A DNA stretch of 64,000 nucleotides, taken from Cricetomys ansorgei. Lineage: Eukaryota; Chordata; Mammalia; Rodentia; Nesomyidae. The notes beneath the pieces are model-generated. The model did no database searches and was not told where the DNA came from. It was given only the letters and a program-made list of their open reading frames with translations. Shown piece by piece: positions 9,973-20,797 of the stretch. Position 1 is the first letter of the stretch; each line of letters opens with the position of its first letter. The translations under genes were made by a program, and so were the position numbers. The stretch lies in the NCBI GenBank assembly GCA_026225945.1, contig JAMJFZ010000818.1, positions 1,926,001 through 1,990,000 on the forward strand, written 5' to 3'.

Positions 9973-11749
9973 ATGGGGGGGGACATAGACGGGGGGGGGA
10001 GACCATTACGGCTGCTGTACTCCCTAACTAAAGAGGGTATCATTTGTCTGGTCATTATGTCTCCTATCAATGGGCCTGGTCTTTCCTGACTCTTGCTGGT
10101 TGCCTGGGACAAGCTGTGTCCCCCTCCGGGTCACCACTTCTTTTAGTGGGTGAATGAAGACCCGCTCGCCAGGGGTTGAGAATCCCTGAAGAATACACCT
10201 CGTAAGGCACACAGAAAGGGCTTTGGGGGTCAGCCATACACTAGGCCTGTATGGAAAGTATGTGTGCTGTGTGTTTGCCTACATAAGTGAGCATGTATTT
10301 TCAAAGGACTAGATCCAAAAGCTCTCTCCTTGGTTTCTCCAATGCATCCAAGATCTGCCAAAGCTTAGAGGGCAGGGGAAGCCTGGCAGTCAGATCTGTT
10401 CTTGGTCCTCCAAGCTCCTGTCTTGCATGAGATTCAGCTCAGTGTTTTCTTGCTGACATACAATGGTCTTCTCTGAGCCTGTCAGCTGCTCAGCAGCAGG
10501 AGGCTGGCTGCACTGGCATCTTCTCTTGTCTTCCAACCGCCCATCGGGCTGCCACAAGGACCTAAGGCCTTGCTCAGCAGAGGTCCGTCAACCTAGAGCC
10601 CCGTCCTCCCCAGGTGGTGCTTCCTGCCAATGACAGAGAAAGGATGAGAGGCACTGTGTGTGCTACCTGTGAGCCAACCACAGCTTTACTCTTCCCTGAT
10701 ATTAAGATGCATAGACCCAGTTCCCCAGCTGCTGGAGGCTGTCCCAAAGATGCGAAAAGATACTGCTGGGGATTGCTGGCTCTGTGTTCTCCCCACCAAG
10801 TTCTGATTTGCAGGGAGGGAAAGATATGAAGGCTTTTGCCAGCCCCCAGTCATCCACTGAAGGATGACCCTGGCTGATTTATGTCTGCCCCTCCCCTACC
10901 AGCTCAGCACCCAGCGTAACACAGGCACTTAACAGAAGCACTAAATAAAATACTGGCCATTCCCAGCCCTCCTGACACACCCTACAGGGATCCCAACAGT
11001 GAACACTCAGCTCTCACCCAGCCAGTTCCCCGACCTCTTCCAGGCAAGTCGTAAACTTAATGATACCTTAGGAATCGAAGCAGCCAGAATCATTTCTTCA
11101 GCTTCATCTACAAGAATCAAAGGGGACAGAGGAGAAAAGGGATGCTAGCAGTCCCGGCACCCTCCCACCACCTTGATGTGTTGCCTCCTGGAAACTACAG
11201 GAAGTTCTTCCGATGGCGGGAAAGCAAGCCGCGGGCAGGTGGAGTTGGGAAACACACTTAGGCCTGATCTGTCCAGAGCCTATTAAATCATCTTTTTTTT
11301 GCCTGAGCAGAGCAGATTCCTCTAATCCCACTGCAAATGTTGTAACAGCTCTCCCCTATGTTCTTGAGGTTTCAGAAAAATCCCCTTCCCTTCTGCAGAC
11401 CACCTGGGAACCGGGCATTTCGGGTGATGTTCCCCCAACGCTCCCCCAAGGAGGTGTGAGTCAGGGAACCTGGTGGGCTCGGAGCTGCTTCACGGTGGCA
11501 GGCTTTGACTCGCTCACCTTCCTGGGCTTCTAGAACAAAGCTCATCTGGGTGAGAGGTTACGCAATGGGAAGAAGCCTGGAGGTGGGGGCGGTGTCACGT
11601 GACCTGCCCTGGTTCCTTGGAGCTGATTAGCCTGAAGGACAGTACTGAATCTGGAGTAGCCAGCTCAGGTACCTCGTCCCCTGAATGAATGGGTTTAATA
11701 TTAACTACCTTTAGGGGCAGAGGGGCAATGGGCATGGAAGATACAAAAC

Positions 11750-11780
<31 letters not shown>

Positions 11781-12074
11781 CAACCAATACAAAATAAACC
11801 CCAAACACAGACACTCCCGAGGAGCTAAACATGCTGTGAACTTGGTGGTGCAGACCAGGCACCCTCTCTGGAGATGGATGGCAGAATTTCAGGGCTTGGA
11901 GAAACAGGGGCACGATGACTTGGAGCTCCTTGGGTTTGCTATATTCTAGAAATTCGCACAGAAATGTGAATGTAGGTAGAGTGTGTGAAAAAAAGGATCC
12001 CATCCAGGCATTCCTGGGACCGTGGATAGCAGTTCATTTTGAGCAAGAGGTTTGTAGATGAATTAAAGAACTTG
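9973..12074. other. 2.1-kb SINE-poor, unassigned stretch
   Basis: No SINE, LINE or gene recognised apart from a (CAAA)n A-rich run (11745-11780). About 11210-11420 is repeat-free and A/T-motif-rich ('cctattaaatcatctttttt') and may be a conserved element. The open frame at 11213-11533 has no recognisable domain. Confidence 0.4.
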
Positions 12075-12415
12075 AAAGCCAAGCATCGAAGTGTTATAAT
12101 CCCAGTATGTGGAGAGGCTGAGGGAGGAGGGTCCCCAGTTCAAAGCCAGCCTGACTATGTATATGGAGACCCCCGTCTCAAAAAGAAAGAATGGAAGAAA
12201 GTTAGTTTGGGCTGGGGACAGAGCTCCATTGGTAAAGTGTTTACTGGTGGACATGGAGCCCTGGGAACCATCCTCAGCACCAAGTAAACTGGGCTACGTG
12301 GTCCAGGCCTGTAAACCCCAGCTCTGGGGAGGCGGATACCAGAGGATCAGCAGTTTATGGTTAACTTAAGATAAATATCGAGTTCAAAGCCAGCGTGAGC
12401 TACATGAGACCCTGC
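12075..12415 (+). mobile_element. Tandem SINE composite: B1-ID-B1
   Basis: Three units share one orientation. A diverged B1 (12075-12190) comes first, then an ID-like unit (about 12203-12285, 'gttactggtgg', 'ccatcctcagcacc') and a second diverged B1 (12290-12415, 'cgagttcaaagccagcgtga'). Either a B4 followed by a B1 or an RSINE1-like composite fits. Confidence 0.7.
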
Positions 12416-12508
12416 AGGGAGGGAGGGAGGGGAATGGAAGGAAGGGAGAGAGGGAGAAAAGAAGGAAGGAGGGAAGGAAGGAAGGAGGGAAGGGAGGAGA
12501 GAGGGAAA
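12416..12508 (+). repeat. (GGAA/GGGA)n polypurine tract
   Basis: About 90 bp of almost pure purine continuing from the SINE tail. Confidence 0.92.
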
Positions 12509-13024
12509 TTCTTCTACCATTTTGACAACCAAAAGTGGAGTGGACCACCTCACATGTTTTTATTCCACGAATACTTTTGCAAACATATTTCATGTTGGGT
12601 GGGGCATTCATCAGGGAGCAAGCCCGAGTGCCTTCTACCCTATGACACGGTTAGGGGAGCCCCTTAGCTCACTAGCTGCTAGCTGCTAGGTTCCCTATTT
12701 CAATGCTAGTTCGTGATCCACTGTCCCCACCTGTTGCTCCGAGCCTTGCTGAGGACAGTCCAGGTCAAAGCTCCTCCTTCAAACCATAGCAACGGCCTCA
12801 GGAACCGGCCTCTGACCACTCTACCACAGCCAAGTCCCTCTGGCTACTCAACGCTGTTTGTCAAGGTCCTCCAGTCTCCTGATAAGACCCCCAAGAGGAG
12901 ACCTTGAACTTGCCCAGAGTCTGCAACAGTTATCTCCGCAAACAGTCCTTCTTAGCCTCATTCTATGAATAAGAAACTGAGATTGGGGGAGGCGGGAGAG
13001 GGAGCCTAAAGAGATGGCCTATGC
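12509..13024. other. Unassigned sequence
   Basis: No recognised repeat or gene. Contains a direct repeat 'agctgctagctgctag' near 12675. Confidence 0.4.
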
Positions 13025-13066
13025 CTCCTGAGTGCTGGGATTAAAGGCCTGCACCACCACTGCCTC
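13025..13066 (-). mobile_element. B1 fragment, antisense
   Basis: 'cctgagtgctgggattaaag' and 'gcctgcaccaccactgcc' are the inverted B1 left end. Confidence 0.8.
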
Positions 13067-13149
13067 TTGTGACTTCTAGTCGGGGCTAGAGCCCACACCT
13101 GTTAGAAAAGTCAAACGGTCCCAAAATCTCAGGGGCCAAGAGACATTAC

Positions 13150-13355
13150 TTAGTACAGTGTTCTGGTACTGGGGCTTTGAACCTAATGCCTCACATATGC
13201 CAAGCAAGGGGCCACAGCTAATGTGGTGGGTTGTTTGTTTTGAGACAGAGTCTCACTCTGTAGCCCTGGCTGGCCTGGAGCTTGCTATGTAGACCAGGCT
13301 GGCCTCAAACTCACAGAGATACAACTGCTTCTGCCACCCCAGTGCTGGGTGTAAA
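13150..13355 (-). mobile_element. ID remnant followed by B1, both antisense
   Basis: Inverted ID pieces (13150-13215, 'ctggggctttgaacctaatg') precede an inverted full B1 (13232-13355, 'gagacagagtctcactctgt', 'gaccaggctggcctcaaact'). Confidence 0.82.
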
Positions 13356-13362
13356 GCTCAAA

Positions 13363-13401
13363 ATTCACACACACACACCACACACACCACACACACACAC
13401 T
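13363..13401 (+). repeat. (CA)n microsatellite with CAC slips
   Basis: CA run with two 'ccacacacac' interruptions next to the inverted B1. Confidence 0.92.
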
Positions 13402-13504
13402 CACTCCTACATGAACAAAGCAGGGACAGTATGACATGCTTGCGATGTGACCCGGTTGATCTTCCCGGTCTATAACATACGCTCCCTGAGTCCCATCCCT
13501 GGGA

Positions 13505-13640
13505 CATGCCTGCCTCTGTAATCCTTGCACATCCAGATTGGGAGATAAGCCAGGAGAATCTGGAGTTCCAGGTTAGCCTTGGCTACATAGCAAGTTCTAG
13601 CCAACCTGGGATAGGAGACCTAAAAAAAAAAAAAAAAAAA
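13505..13640 (+). mobile_element. Degenerate B1 with poly-A tail
   Basis: 'tgcctgcctctgtaatcctt', 'ggttagccttggctacatag' and an A18 tail (13623-13640). Confidence 0.7.
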
Positions 13641-13748
13641 TGCCAAAAAGACCAGATCCCGCTTTGCCTTTGGCTTACTTCAAGTCCTGTCGGCATTTTG
13701 TTTTCATAATTGGATTTTTGCTTTCAATTCTTAAAAATAATGTGGGGT

Positions 13749-13824
13749 ATTATTTATTATTATTATTATTATCACCTTCTTCTTCTTCTTCTTCTTCTTC
13801 TTCTTCTTCTTCTTCTTCTTCTTC

Positions 13825-13857
<33 letters not shown>

Positions 13858-13861
13858 CCAT
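13749..13861 (+). repeat. Compound trinucleotide array (ATT)n-(TTC)n-(ATC)n
   Basis: Three different trinucleotide runs abut: ATT (13749-13772), about 17 TTC (13776-13825) and about 12 ATC (13826-13861). Every frame is open, which explains the Ser/His and Asp/Lys-rich translations; they are not genes. Confidence 0.95.
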
Positions 13862-13936
13862 CTAGTTCTGGGGGTGAAGCCCTGGTCTCCCTCAAGGTAC
13901 GCCAACACTCCACCCCGGAGCCACATCCCCAGCCAG
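13862..13936 (-). mobile_element. Degenerate ID-like SINE, antisense
   Basis: 'gggggtgaagccctggtctc' and 'ccggagccacatccccagcc' fit an inverted ID head. The trinucleotide array sits at its tail end. Confidence 0.6.
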
Positions 13937-14379
13937 TAAATGGGGTTTATCTGGTTACAGAGATCTGGGGTTTTTCCTTGGTTTTGCACTTCGCACTTCG
14001 CAGCTGCAGTTCTTCAAACTGCCTGTCCCTGGGCGCCCCTCCGCACTGGGTGCCCTCTGGGAGGCTTCGCAGGGGACCGGGGTTTCAGCCCCACAGGATG
14101 GGAAGGTACAGTTCTACCAAGTCACACACTCCAGAGCATCGCTGAAGATCACACAGCCCAGGGGGAGGGCCTGGCACCTAGCCAGGCTTTCTCCAGAAAG
14201 GAAGAGAGGGAAACAGAGGGGGGACACGGGGATTCCCCAACCGGGAACTACCCAAGCTGAGGCAGGGGACTGGCCAGTGAGGGATGTCCAGGACATTCCT
14301 GGAGGGCTCGTAGTTCCCATCTGGGGACAGTGCCTGGTTTCCTAAGAAACGTTGGGGTGACCATGGTTGGAGCACCGTG

Positions 14380-14540
14380 GTGGCCGCAGCCCGGGAGGAG
14401 GGGGGCGCTGCGAACAGGGAAGCCGCGGGTAATGAGCGGAATTGGGTTTAATGGGGTTCGCACGGATAGAGCAGAAATCAAATTAGGCCCTAATTGGCAG
14501 GCAGGAGACAGAGTGTGGCGGGGCCTCTGGGGACCTGCAG
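14380..14540. promoter_or_regulatory. Candidate conserved non-coding element
   Basis: Repeat-free block with several homeodomain-core words: 'gggtaatgagcgg', 'ttgggtttaatgg', 'aatcaaattaggccctaatt' and 'aattggcagg'. CpG is retained. No coding signature. Function inferred only. Confidence 0.35.
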
Positions 14541-14729
14541 GACCCGGGGGGACGCCCAGCCTGGGAGGACAGGTGACCTTGAGCCACTCCAGAGCGCAGC
14601 TTAACTCACTTTCTGAGTTGGTTTTAGAGCAGAAAAGGGCGAGGGTCCCGGGGGAAAAGACGGGGTTGTAGATGCATCAGAGTTAAACTAATTTCAATAG
14701 ATACTTATTTTAGAGTCCAATATGGTGCA

Positions 14730-14840
14730 AACATATCTCAGGCTGGCCTTGAACTCCTATGTAACTGAAGAGGATCTTGAATCTCTGGTTCTCTTGCTTC
14801 TACCTTCCAAGTTCTGGGGTCACGGGGATGTGCACTGACT
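14730..14840 (-). mobile_element. Degenerate B1, antisense
   Basis: 'tctcaggctggccttgaact', 'cttctaccttccaagttctg' and 'ggtcacggggatgtgcac' lie in inverted B1 order. Confidence 0.6.
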
Positions 14841-14886
14841 TCAAAATTCAGTTTGAGTGTGCTATGCTAAATACTCCCTGGAAATA

Positions 14887-15206
14887 GGTAGCAGTAAGCT
14901 TCTGTGATGGCTCAGCAAGGAACACACGGAGGCATACTTCATAACTGCAAACCCTGCCAGACCTCGGCAGAGGGAACCACCGCCATGGCAAGTAACACCC
15001 CTGACAGTGGAACCGCGAGCATCTCAGCTCAGGTGTTTTTATTGATTCAGAACTCCTTAGGTGTTCTACTGATAGCACGTGCAGATCATTAGCCATCAAA
15101 CGTCCCCCCCCACAGAAACCCAACAGCTGCAGACAATACAAACTGCTCTAATCCTAGGCTAACACGTAAATCAATTTCTAATAACTAAAAATAAACCTCC
15201 CCAACG
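14887..15206 (-). mobile_element. Solo LTR, unassigned class-II-type family, copy 1
   Basis: A 320-bp element shared with 36182-36519 and 52922-53728. Sense is the minus strand. AATAAA lies in 'tcaataaaaaca' (complement near 15037-15048). Element ends are mutated. Flanks 'gaaata' (14881-14886) and 'gaaatg' (15207-15212) give a 5/6 match to a 6-bp target duplication. No internal retroviral sequence is adjacent. Confidence 0.75.
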
Positions 15207-15280
15207 GAAATGCATGATGGAATTTAGAGTTCATGATATTTAAGGGGGCAATAGATGTTTCAGACACATACAGAAGATTT

Positions 15281-15400
15281 CCCAAGCCAGGTATGACGGT
15301 ATACACCTGCAATCCCATCCAGCATTGGTGGTGTTGAGGCCGGAGGATTGAGAATTTGAGGCCAGCAGGTGCTATCAAAGACCCTGATTTGAAAAGAAAG
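15281..15400 (+). mobile_element. Degenerate B1
   Basis: 'ccaggtatgacggtatacac', 'ctgcaatcccatccagca' and 'agaatttgaggccagcaggt' are in sense B1 order. Confidence 0.65.
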
Positions 15401-15827
15401 TTTTCTACAGTTGGATGAACAGGTTTTTCACTTTTAATTAACAGGCCTTGCAGGAGATGAAGCTAGACACAGCAAAAAGTAGCATGTGTCTGTGGAGTAG
15501 ATGGGCCAGGAAGTCTTGGGTTCACCCATTTTTACAGGACTCAACCCCTGGGGTGTTTTGATGCCCACCAACATAGTAACACCTCCTCCCTTCTAAGGTG
15601 GGGCCCTCGCCTCCCCCTTTAAGGATGGCGGGACTCGGTGACTCATTTCTAAGAAGGGATGTGGCTGAGGCGTCGTGAGACTCCCAGGGCTGGGTCATTC
15701 GTACTGGAGAAGCCGGTGGCCACTTGACAGGCGCAATTGGCCAGTCCTGGAGAAGGTCAACGTGAAGAGGAACCGGTGAGTGGGTCCCATCAGCAGGAGG
15801 GTGGTTTTTTGTTTTGTTTTGCTTTTG

Positions 15828-16220
15828 GTTTTTTGTCAGCTTGACGCAAGCTAGAGTTATCTGGGAAGAGGAACTTCAATTGAGAAAACACCTTCATCAG
15901 TCTACCTGTAGGCAAGCCTGTAGGGCATTTTCTTAATTAGTGACTGGTGCCGGAGGGCCCAGCCCATTGTGGGAGAGGCTGCCCCTGGGATGGTGGTCCT
16001 GGGTTCTATAAGGAAGCAGGCTGAGCAAGCCATGAGGAGCAAGCCCGTAAGCAACACCCCTCCCTGGCCTCTGCTTCAGCTGCTGCCTCCGGGTTCCTGC
16101 CCTGACTTCCTGCCTTGGCTTCCCTCAGTGACCTGAGAATGTAAACTAGATACAGGCACTTCCTCTCCAAGTTGCTTTTGGTTGTGGTGTTTATCATAGC
16201 AACCGAGAGTAACCGAGAGG
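15828..16220 (+). mobile_element. ERVL-MaLR-type LTR (rodent MLT1/MST-like), sense
   Basis: 'tttgtcagcttgacgcaagc' near the 5' end and 'tcttaattagtgactggtgc', 'ggttctataaggaagcaggc', 'gctgcctccgggttcctgcc' and 'ccaagttgcttttggttgtg' follow in the order of the abundant rodent LTR that also occurs inverted at 45795-46227. No internal region flanks it. Confidence 0.7.
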
Positions 16221-17269
16221 CAGAGCCCAGCCCCCCAGGAAGGCTTCCCACCGTAGCCACTCAGGTCATCGCTAGCCTGTGGCTTTTTTAGGGATCCGAG
16301 CTAGGACCACCATCTCTGTTGGCTAGGAACCCAGTGGTTTCTCAGGCATCAACTGCTAAACAGGCAGGAAATGTGTTGCCACAGAGGACCCACGTAAGCC
16401 AGGCCCTGGCTGGGCTTCGGGTTGCTTCACCCTAAAATAGGGATTAAAAGGCCTAGAGGCTGAGGAGACAGAATCTGTGGAGAATCTGTTTAGTGGGCTT
16501 CAGTCACGTGGTGTATGCTAAGTCGAAGTTAGGGTTAGGGTCGGGCTATCTGTCCTTCCCAGATCCCTCTCTCCCCTCCCTCTCTTCCCCCTCCTCCCCT
16601 TTGTTTCCCTCCTCCCCCGACTCTTCAGGGTCCCCCCATCCCATCCCACTATCCTGCTGGCTCCCTCACAGGCGGCTGTGAACTAAATCCTTCTAGAATG
16701 TTCTCCATCTACTGGCTCTGCCACTCTCTCAAGCTTGATGCTATCCGGCTGTGACTCTCGTCACTTTGGCCATGAGAGAATTCCCTCTGCACATGGCTGC
16801 TTCCCGGGTTCTTTATAGACTGGCAATCACAGAAAAAGGCCCAGAGGCTCCTCCAGACCCTCATGAGGCCTGTACACACTGTGCTCTTACATGGCATCTG
16901 GTACTCAGTTTTAGGATGGGTCCATGCTGGACGACTGGGATCAAAAAAAAAAAAAAAAAGCTTAGAGAACAAAGTGGTCTGGCCTCTGTACAATGAGTCT
17001 GGGACACTGCACTAGTAGCCACAGGCCTCAGTTTCCTTATCTGTCAAATGGGGTCGCAGTATTTGCATGGCAGTGCTGAGTAGCCATGAGCATCCAACAT
17101 GGAGTTCCTAGAGAAAGCCCAGATGCTCAGCCAGCGTTATGTAAACATCGCTATGAACCCGGCAAATTTGTGCTTTGACACAGGACAGAAAACCAGGCTG
17201 ACTGTTGAGAGTCGTGGAGACCTCGGACACGGACCTCTCCGGAACACCAATGCAAGGGTGCAACTAAGT
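16221..17269. other. Unassigned sequence with a MIR fragment
   Basis: About 17000-17110 is an inverted MIR ('ggcctcagtttccttatctg' then 'tcaaatgggg'). A pyrimidine-rich patch lies at 16550-16640 and an A17 run at 16943-16959. No gene recognised. Confidence 0.5.
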
Positions 17270-17560
17270 TGAGTTCCAAAACTAAAAATCAATTTCTGGC
17301 TGGAGGCGCTTGCAGCTCGTGCCCGAGCCCCTGTAATATTTCTCCTTCCTTTTTTCTGTTAATGGCTTGGGGGTTTCAGCACTGTTTTGCTCAGCCACGC
17401 GGGGAAATGTTTAATGAATCCTGTGAATATTCATTAATACTTTCTGATGGGGGAGGCCCTGCTGCCGTCCAGCGGGTCTCCGCGCGCCAGGGTGGGGAGA
17501 GTGGCCCAACGCCTGATTGGCGCGATTTGTTTTCCATTCTGGTTGCCCTACTTTCTGAGA
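17270..17560. promoter_or_regulatory. Candidate conserved non-coding element
   Basis: Repeat-free. Contains 'aaaatcaatttctggctgga', 'gaaatgtttaatgaatcctg' and 'tgaatattcattaatacttt', with a CpG-bearing shoulder ('ctccgcgcgccag') to about 17530. The 183-codon plus-strand frame across it continues into the minisatellite downstream and has no recognised domain. Confidence 0.35.
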
Positions 17561-17700
17561 CCTCAGGGGGCTCGCGGGGCCAAGTGGGGAGGCAGAGCTG
17601 TTTCTCTGCTCGGTCTCCCGCGGCTCAGAAAGGAGTTCTAGAAAGCCAGGCTGTGCAGCAGAAGATGCAGAAACCTTGCAACCCCACACTAGCTCTACAG

Positions 17701-17832
17701 GATCCTGACCCTGCACCTCAGCAGGCCCCTGACCCTGCATCTCTGCACCTCAGCAGGATCCTGACCCTGCATCCCCGCAGGCTCCTGACCCTGCATCTCT
17801 GCACCTCAGCAGGCTCCTGACCCTGCAGCCCC
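17701..17832 (+). repeat. 56-bp minisatellite
   Basis: Units 17701-17756 and 17757-17812 are near-identical, with a partial third. Each is built of a shorter 'cctgaccctgca' sub-repeat used twice. The word 'ccccacacta' flanks both sides, suggesting the array grew by internal duplication. Confidence 0.9.
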
Positions 17833-18029
17833 ACACTAATGCGCCTGCTGTTGGCTCCTTGAAGGAACCACCACAGGCACAGACATGCAGGGGACCCCAT
17901 ACCAGGCCAAGAGACAGGTGAAACCGATACAAAGGCCCACCAACAAGAGAACGGACAGCTGGGAATATTCACACTAATGGATTGCTGTATGGTAAAGAAT
18001 ATGAATGACCAGGCATGTGGAATTAAAAT

Positions 18030-18450
18030 TTTTTTTTTAGTTGAGGCACAATTAATATGTCATAGGTCACTCTCTGATACGCGTGTGCAATGCAATGGTT
18101 TTTAATAGATTCACAAGATTATACAAACACCCTTGCTATCTAATTCTAGAATATTCTGTCATTATCACCCCTCCTCTCTGTCTACCCCACAGCTCTGGGG
18201 AACCTCTGATCTACTTTCTCTGTATTCTGGACTTTTGCCGTGAATAGAAACGATGAGCGCTTTGTACCTGGCTCCTTTTGCTTTGCACAACTTCAAGGTC
18301 CATTAATGTCACAGCATTATCGTTACTCTGCTCTTTTTCATGGCTGAATAATGTTCCACTGTATGGATGTACCACATTTTATGTTACTCAACTATTGATG
18401 GGCACTTGGATTTTTCCCCCCACGTTTTGACCAGAAATAGAAAATACTGT
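18030..18450 (-). mobile_element. Old LINE-1 (L1M/HAL1-like) 3' region, antisense
   Basis: 'agttgaggcacaattaatat', 'cttcaaggtccattaatgtc', 'tggctgaataatgttccact' and 'ttgatgggcacttggatttt' follow the antisense L1M 3' order. Same region as at 4925-5625. Confidence 0.8.
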
Positions 18451-19029
18451 GGCTTCTCCTTCCTTTCTTGCTTACGTTACTTTCTTCTTGGAAAGCCAGC
18501 GACCACGTTGTGAGAATGTCCAAGCAATCCTGTGGAGAGGCCCAAACCATAGGGAACTAACACTCTCTCTCCCAACACACACACCTGCGGGGCATGTTTG
18601 ATGGCAGGTGGGACAGAATACAAAGTCCAATTCCTTTCTGACCTGCTCCAGAGTCACCCTGACCCCCAGTGAAGCCACATCCCAGGGGCTGTGGTGAGTT
18701 TGACTCAAAAGAACACACACCAGGCTCCCTAGCGAATAATAGCAAAGGTTGCCATTTGCACGGGTCCCGGGTAGCCCTCTCTGCTTTGCAGCCTTGTGGG
18801 ACAGATGCTGCCCAGGTCCCTTTGTCTACAACTAAAGCTCAGAGCCCAAAGCCCTGCAGGGAGCGGCTGTGACAAGAGAATCCAGTTGTAATCCAGAATA
18901 GTGGTGCTACTGGGCGTTGGGCCATGCTGTATACTGTATGCTGTTTAAAGAGGCGGTTTCATGACACATGTATTGAGTACCTGATGTGTGCTGAGTGTGT
19001 TTACATCTTCTGATTTGAGTGTCCCAAAA
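18451..19029. other. Unassigned sequence
   Basis: No repeat or gene recognised, apart from 'tattgagtacctgatgtgtg' near 18971, an ancient-repeat-like word. Confidence 0.4.
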
Positions 19030-19287
19030 GTCTAGCAGGAGTTGGGGGTGGCATGGTGTGTGCTCATGCACATGCGTATGCGTGAACAGGCTAGAGGCAA
19101 CATGTCTGGTCCATCTTGTGTTTTGCAACGGTCTCTCTCTGAAGCTGGAGCTTCCCCATTGGGCTGGGCTGGCTGCCAGTGAGCACCAAAGAGCCCCCTG
19201 CCTTTGCATCCCCAGAGCTGGGAAACTGAACTTGGGGATCCTGGTGCTTACAAGGCAAGCACTTTCCCAGCTGAGCTATCTCTCTGT
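19030..19287 (-). mobile_element. B4A/RSINE1-type SINE, antisense
   Basis: GT-rich tail region, then 'ggtctctctctgaagctgga', 'gctgggctggctgccagtga' and an inverted ID head ('gcttacaaggcaagcacttt', 'gctgagctatctctctg'). Confidence 0.8.
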
Positions 19288-19444
19288 GACACCTTCTGTG
19301 GCAGCCTGGGGACAGGTTAAGGACAGGATTGCCATTCACAGCAGGCAGTCAGACCTCATGGCTGACATCCCAGCATCACCGGCTCCCAGAATGAGCAGTA
19401 GCACCCCTAATGTTCTGGTCCATGGAACCTCAGCCCCACTACTT

Positions 19445-19560
19445 AACTCTGGGACCTCTGGGTGAGTCATTTACTCCCCGAGCCTCAGTTTCCCCAGTTC
19501 TTAAGTGGGAGCATAAATAACATCTACCCTGGAAAGACTTGTGTCATTGGCTTTGCTTTC
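19445..19560 (-). mobile_element. MIR SINE fragment, antisense
   Basis: 'gagcctcagtttccccagtt' preceded by 'ggtgagtcatttactcccc' is the inverted MIR core. Confidence 0.65.
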
Positions 19561-19830
19561 GCAAGATTTTAATAAAAAGAAAAGCCATTTAAAGCCAGGC
19601 TCACACCTATGACTCCAGCAGACTCTTAATTAATTATCACAGGATGCCTGCCTGGCTGACATTTATCTCTGATCTCCATCTTTACAGAAATCATAAATCT
19701 GGCCTGATTATCACCTCATGCACAGATTCTTCCCGAGGAGTCACAGTCTCTCTCTTTTATCTATTCTCTAAAATATGATCCAATTTACAAAATCTTTGAC
19801 TTACAGCTCGGCTGGAAGCCCAGCTGGTGC
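19560..19830. promoter_or_regulatory. Candidate conserved non-coding element
   Basis: A/T-rich, repeat-free block with GATA-like and homeodomain-like words: 'ctcttaattaattatcacag', 'acatttatctctgatctcca', 'gcctgattatcacctcatgc' and 'cttttatctattctctaa'. No coding signature. Function inferred. Confidence 0.35.
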
Positions 19831-20309
19831 GTAAAACGATGTGCAGCACAGCCTGGCTGCACCGAGAGGCCCCATGAGGGCCGAGATCTTCCCAACAGTC
19901 AAGGGTCCTGTCTGTGAGTCACTCCAGAAGGTGCAGCTAGGACTCACATCATCCTGTTTGAACATCTAATTCCCAGTCTCCTCCAGGAGGGAGGAGAGCC
20001 ACCAGAATAAAGAGTCGCCCACACCCCCACCATAACCCCCCCCTTCCATTTGGGTGGCTTATCAAAGGCTGTTCTGGAATCCCCTCAAGGTGGGGATCCA
20101 AGATGTGTGACCTTCACCCTCAGTTTCCCCAGCTGCAAAGTGAGGCGGGTTCCTTTGCCAAGTGGTACCCACACCTTGTACCTGGCCCTGGGAAAGTACC
20201 TGGCTCTCACCTTTGTAGACTCTGAGATTAAGCTGTTGTCTGTGTCACTCACTGCGAACTCTGAGTAATTACCTTGTGGCCAACAGAAACAGGCAGGTGG
20301 GGGGTGGTG
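19831..20309. other. Unassigned sequence with a MIR-like scrap
   Basis: 'accctcagtttccccagctg' near 20117 is MIR-like. No gene recognised. Confidence 0.4.
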
Positions 20310-20390
20310 GGGGCGGTGCGTGTAAGGCTCAGCCAATAAAGTGCTCGCCTTGGAAGACCTGAGTTTAATCCCCAGAACCAATGTTTAAAA
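20310..20390 (+). mobile_element. ID-like SINE
   Basis: 'aaggctcagccaataaagtg', 'ctcgccttggaagacctgag' and 'tttaatccccagaacca' make a tRNA-like ID head. A short CA run follows. Confidence 0.7.
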
Positions 20391-20569
20391 AGGAAGCGTG
20401 TACACACACACACTTTACAAAAGAAGGAAAGAAATCGAGGCTCACCCGCTGTCTTTCTCACAGGTTGCTTTTATTCTGACAAGAGACCCCATCCCAGGAG
20501 CCGAATCTCTTCATACTGGTTTAAACCTGAGCCTTCTGTACACACGCTTAACTATTTTGTATTTTCAGA

Positions 20570-20700
20570 ATTTTTCTTATTTATTTATTTAGGAAGGAGG
20601 GCATGCCATGACGCACACATGGTCAGAGGCTAAACAGAGGATCCTCCTCCACATCCAGGACCGGAACCCACACCGTCAGACTGGATTGTGGTGACTCCCC
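20570..20700 (-). mobile_element. Degenerate B3A-type SINE, antisense
   Basis: (TTTA) tail, 'gacgcacacatggtcagagg' and 'ccaggaccggaacccacacc'. The head is eroded. Confidence 0.5.
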
Positions 20701-20797
20701 CTTCCCGTTTTGGCTTTTTTGTTTGGCTGGGTTTGTTTGTTGTTTGTTTGTTCGTTCATTTTGCTTTGTGTTTTTGTTTTGTTTTGCATTTGACTTG

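Noticed and set aside
16528..16545. Telomere-like 'gttagggttagggtcggg'
   Set aside because: Only two units. Far too short for an interstitial telomeric array.
17269..17820. 183-codon plus-strand frame
   Set aside because: Crosses a candidate regulatory island and enters the 56-bp minisatellite. No domain and no splice context; likely chance in GC-rich DNA.
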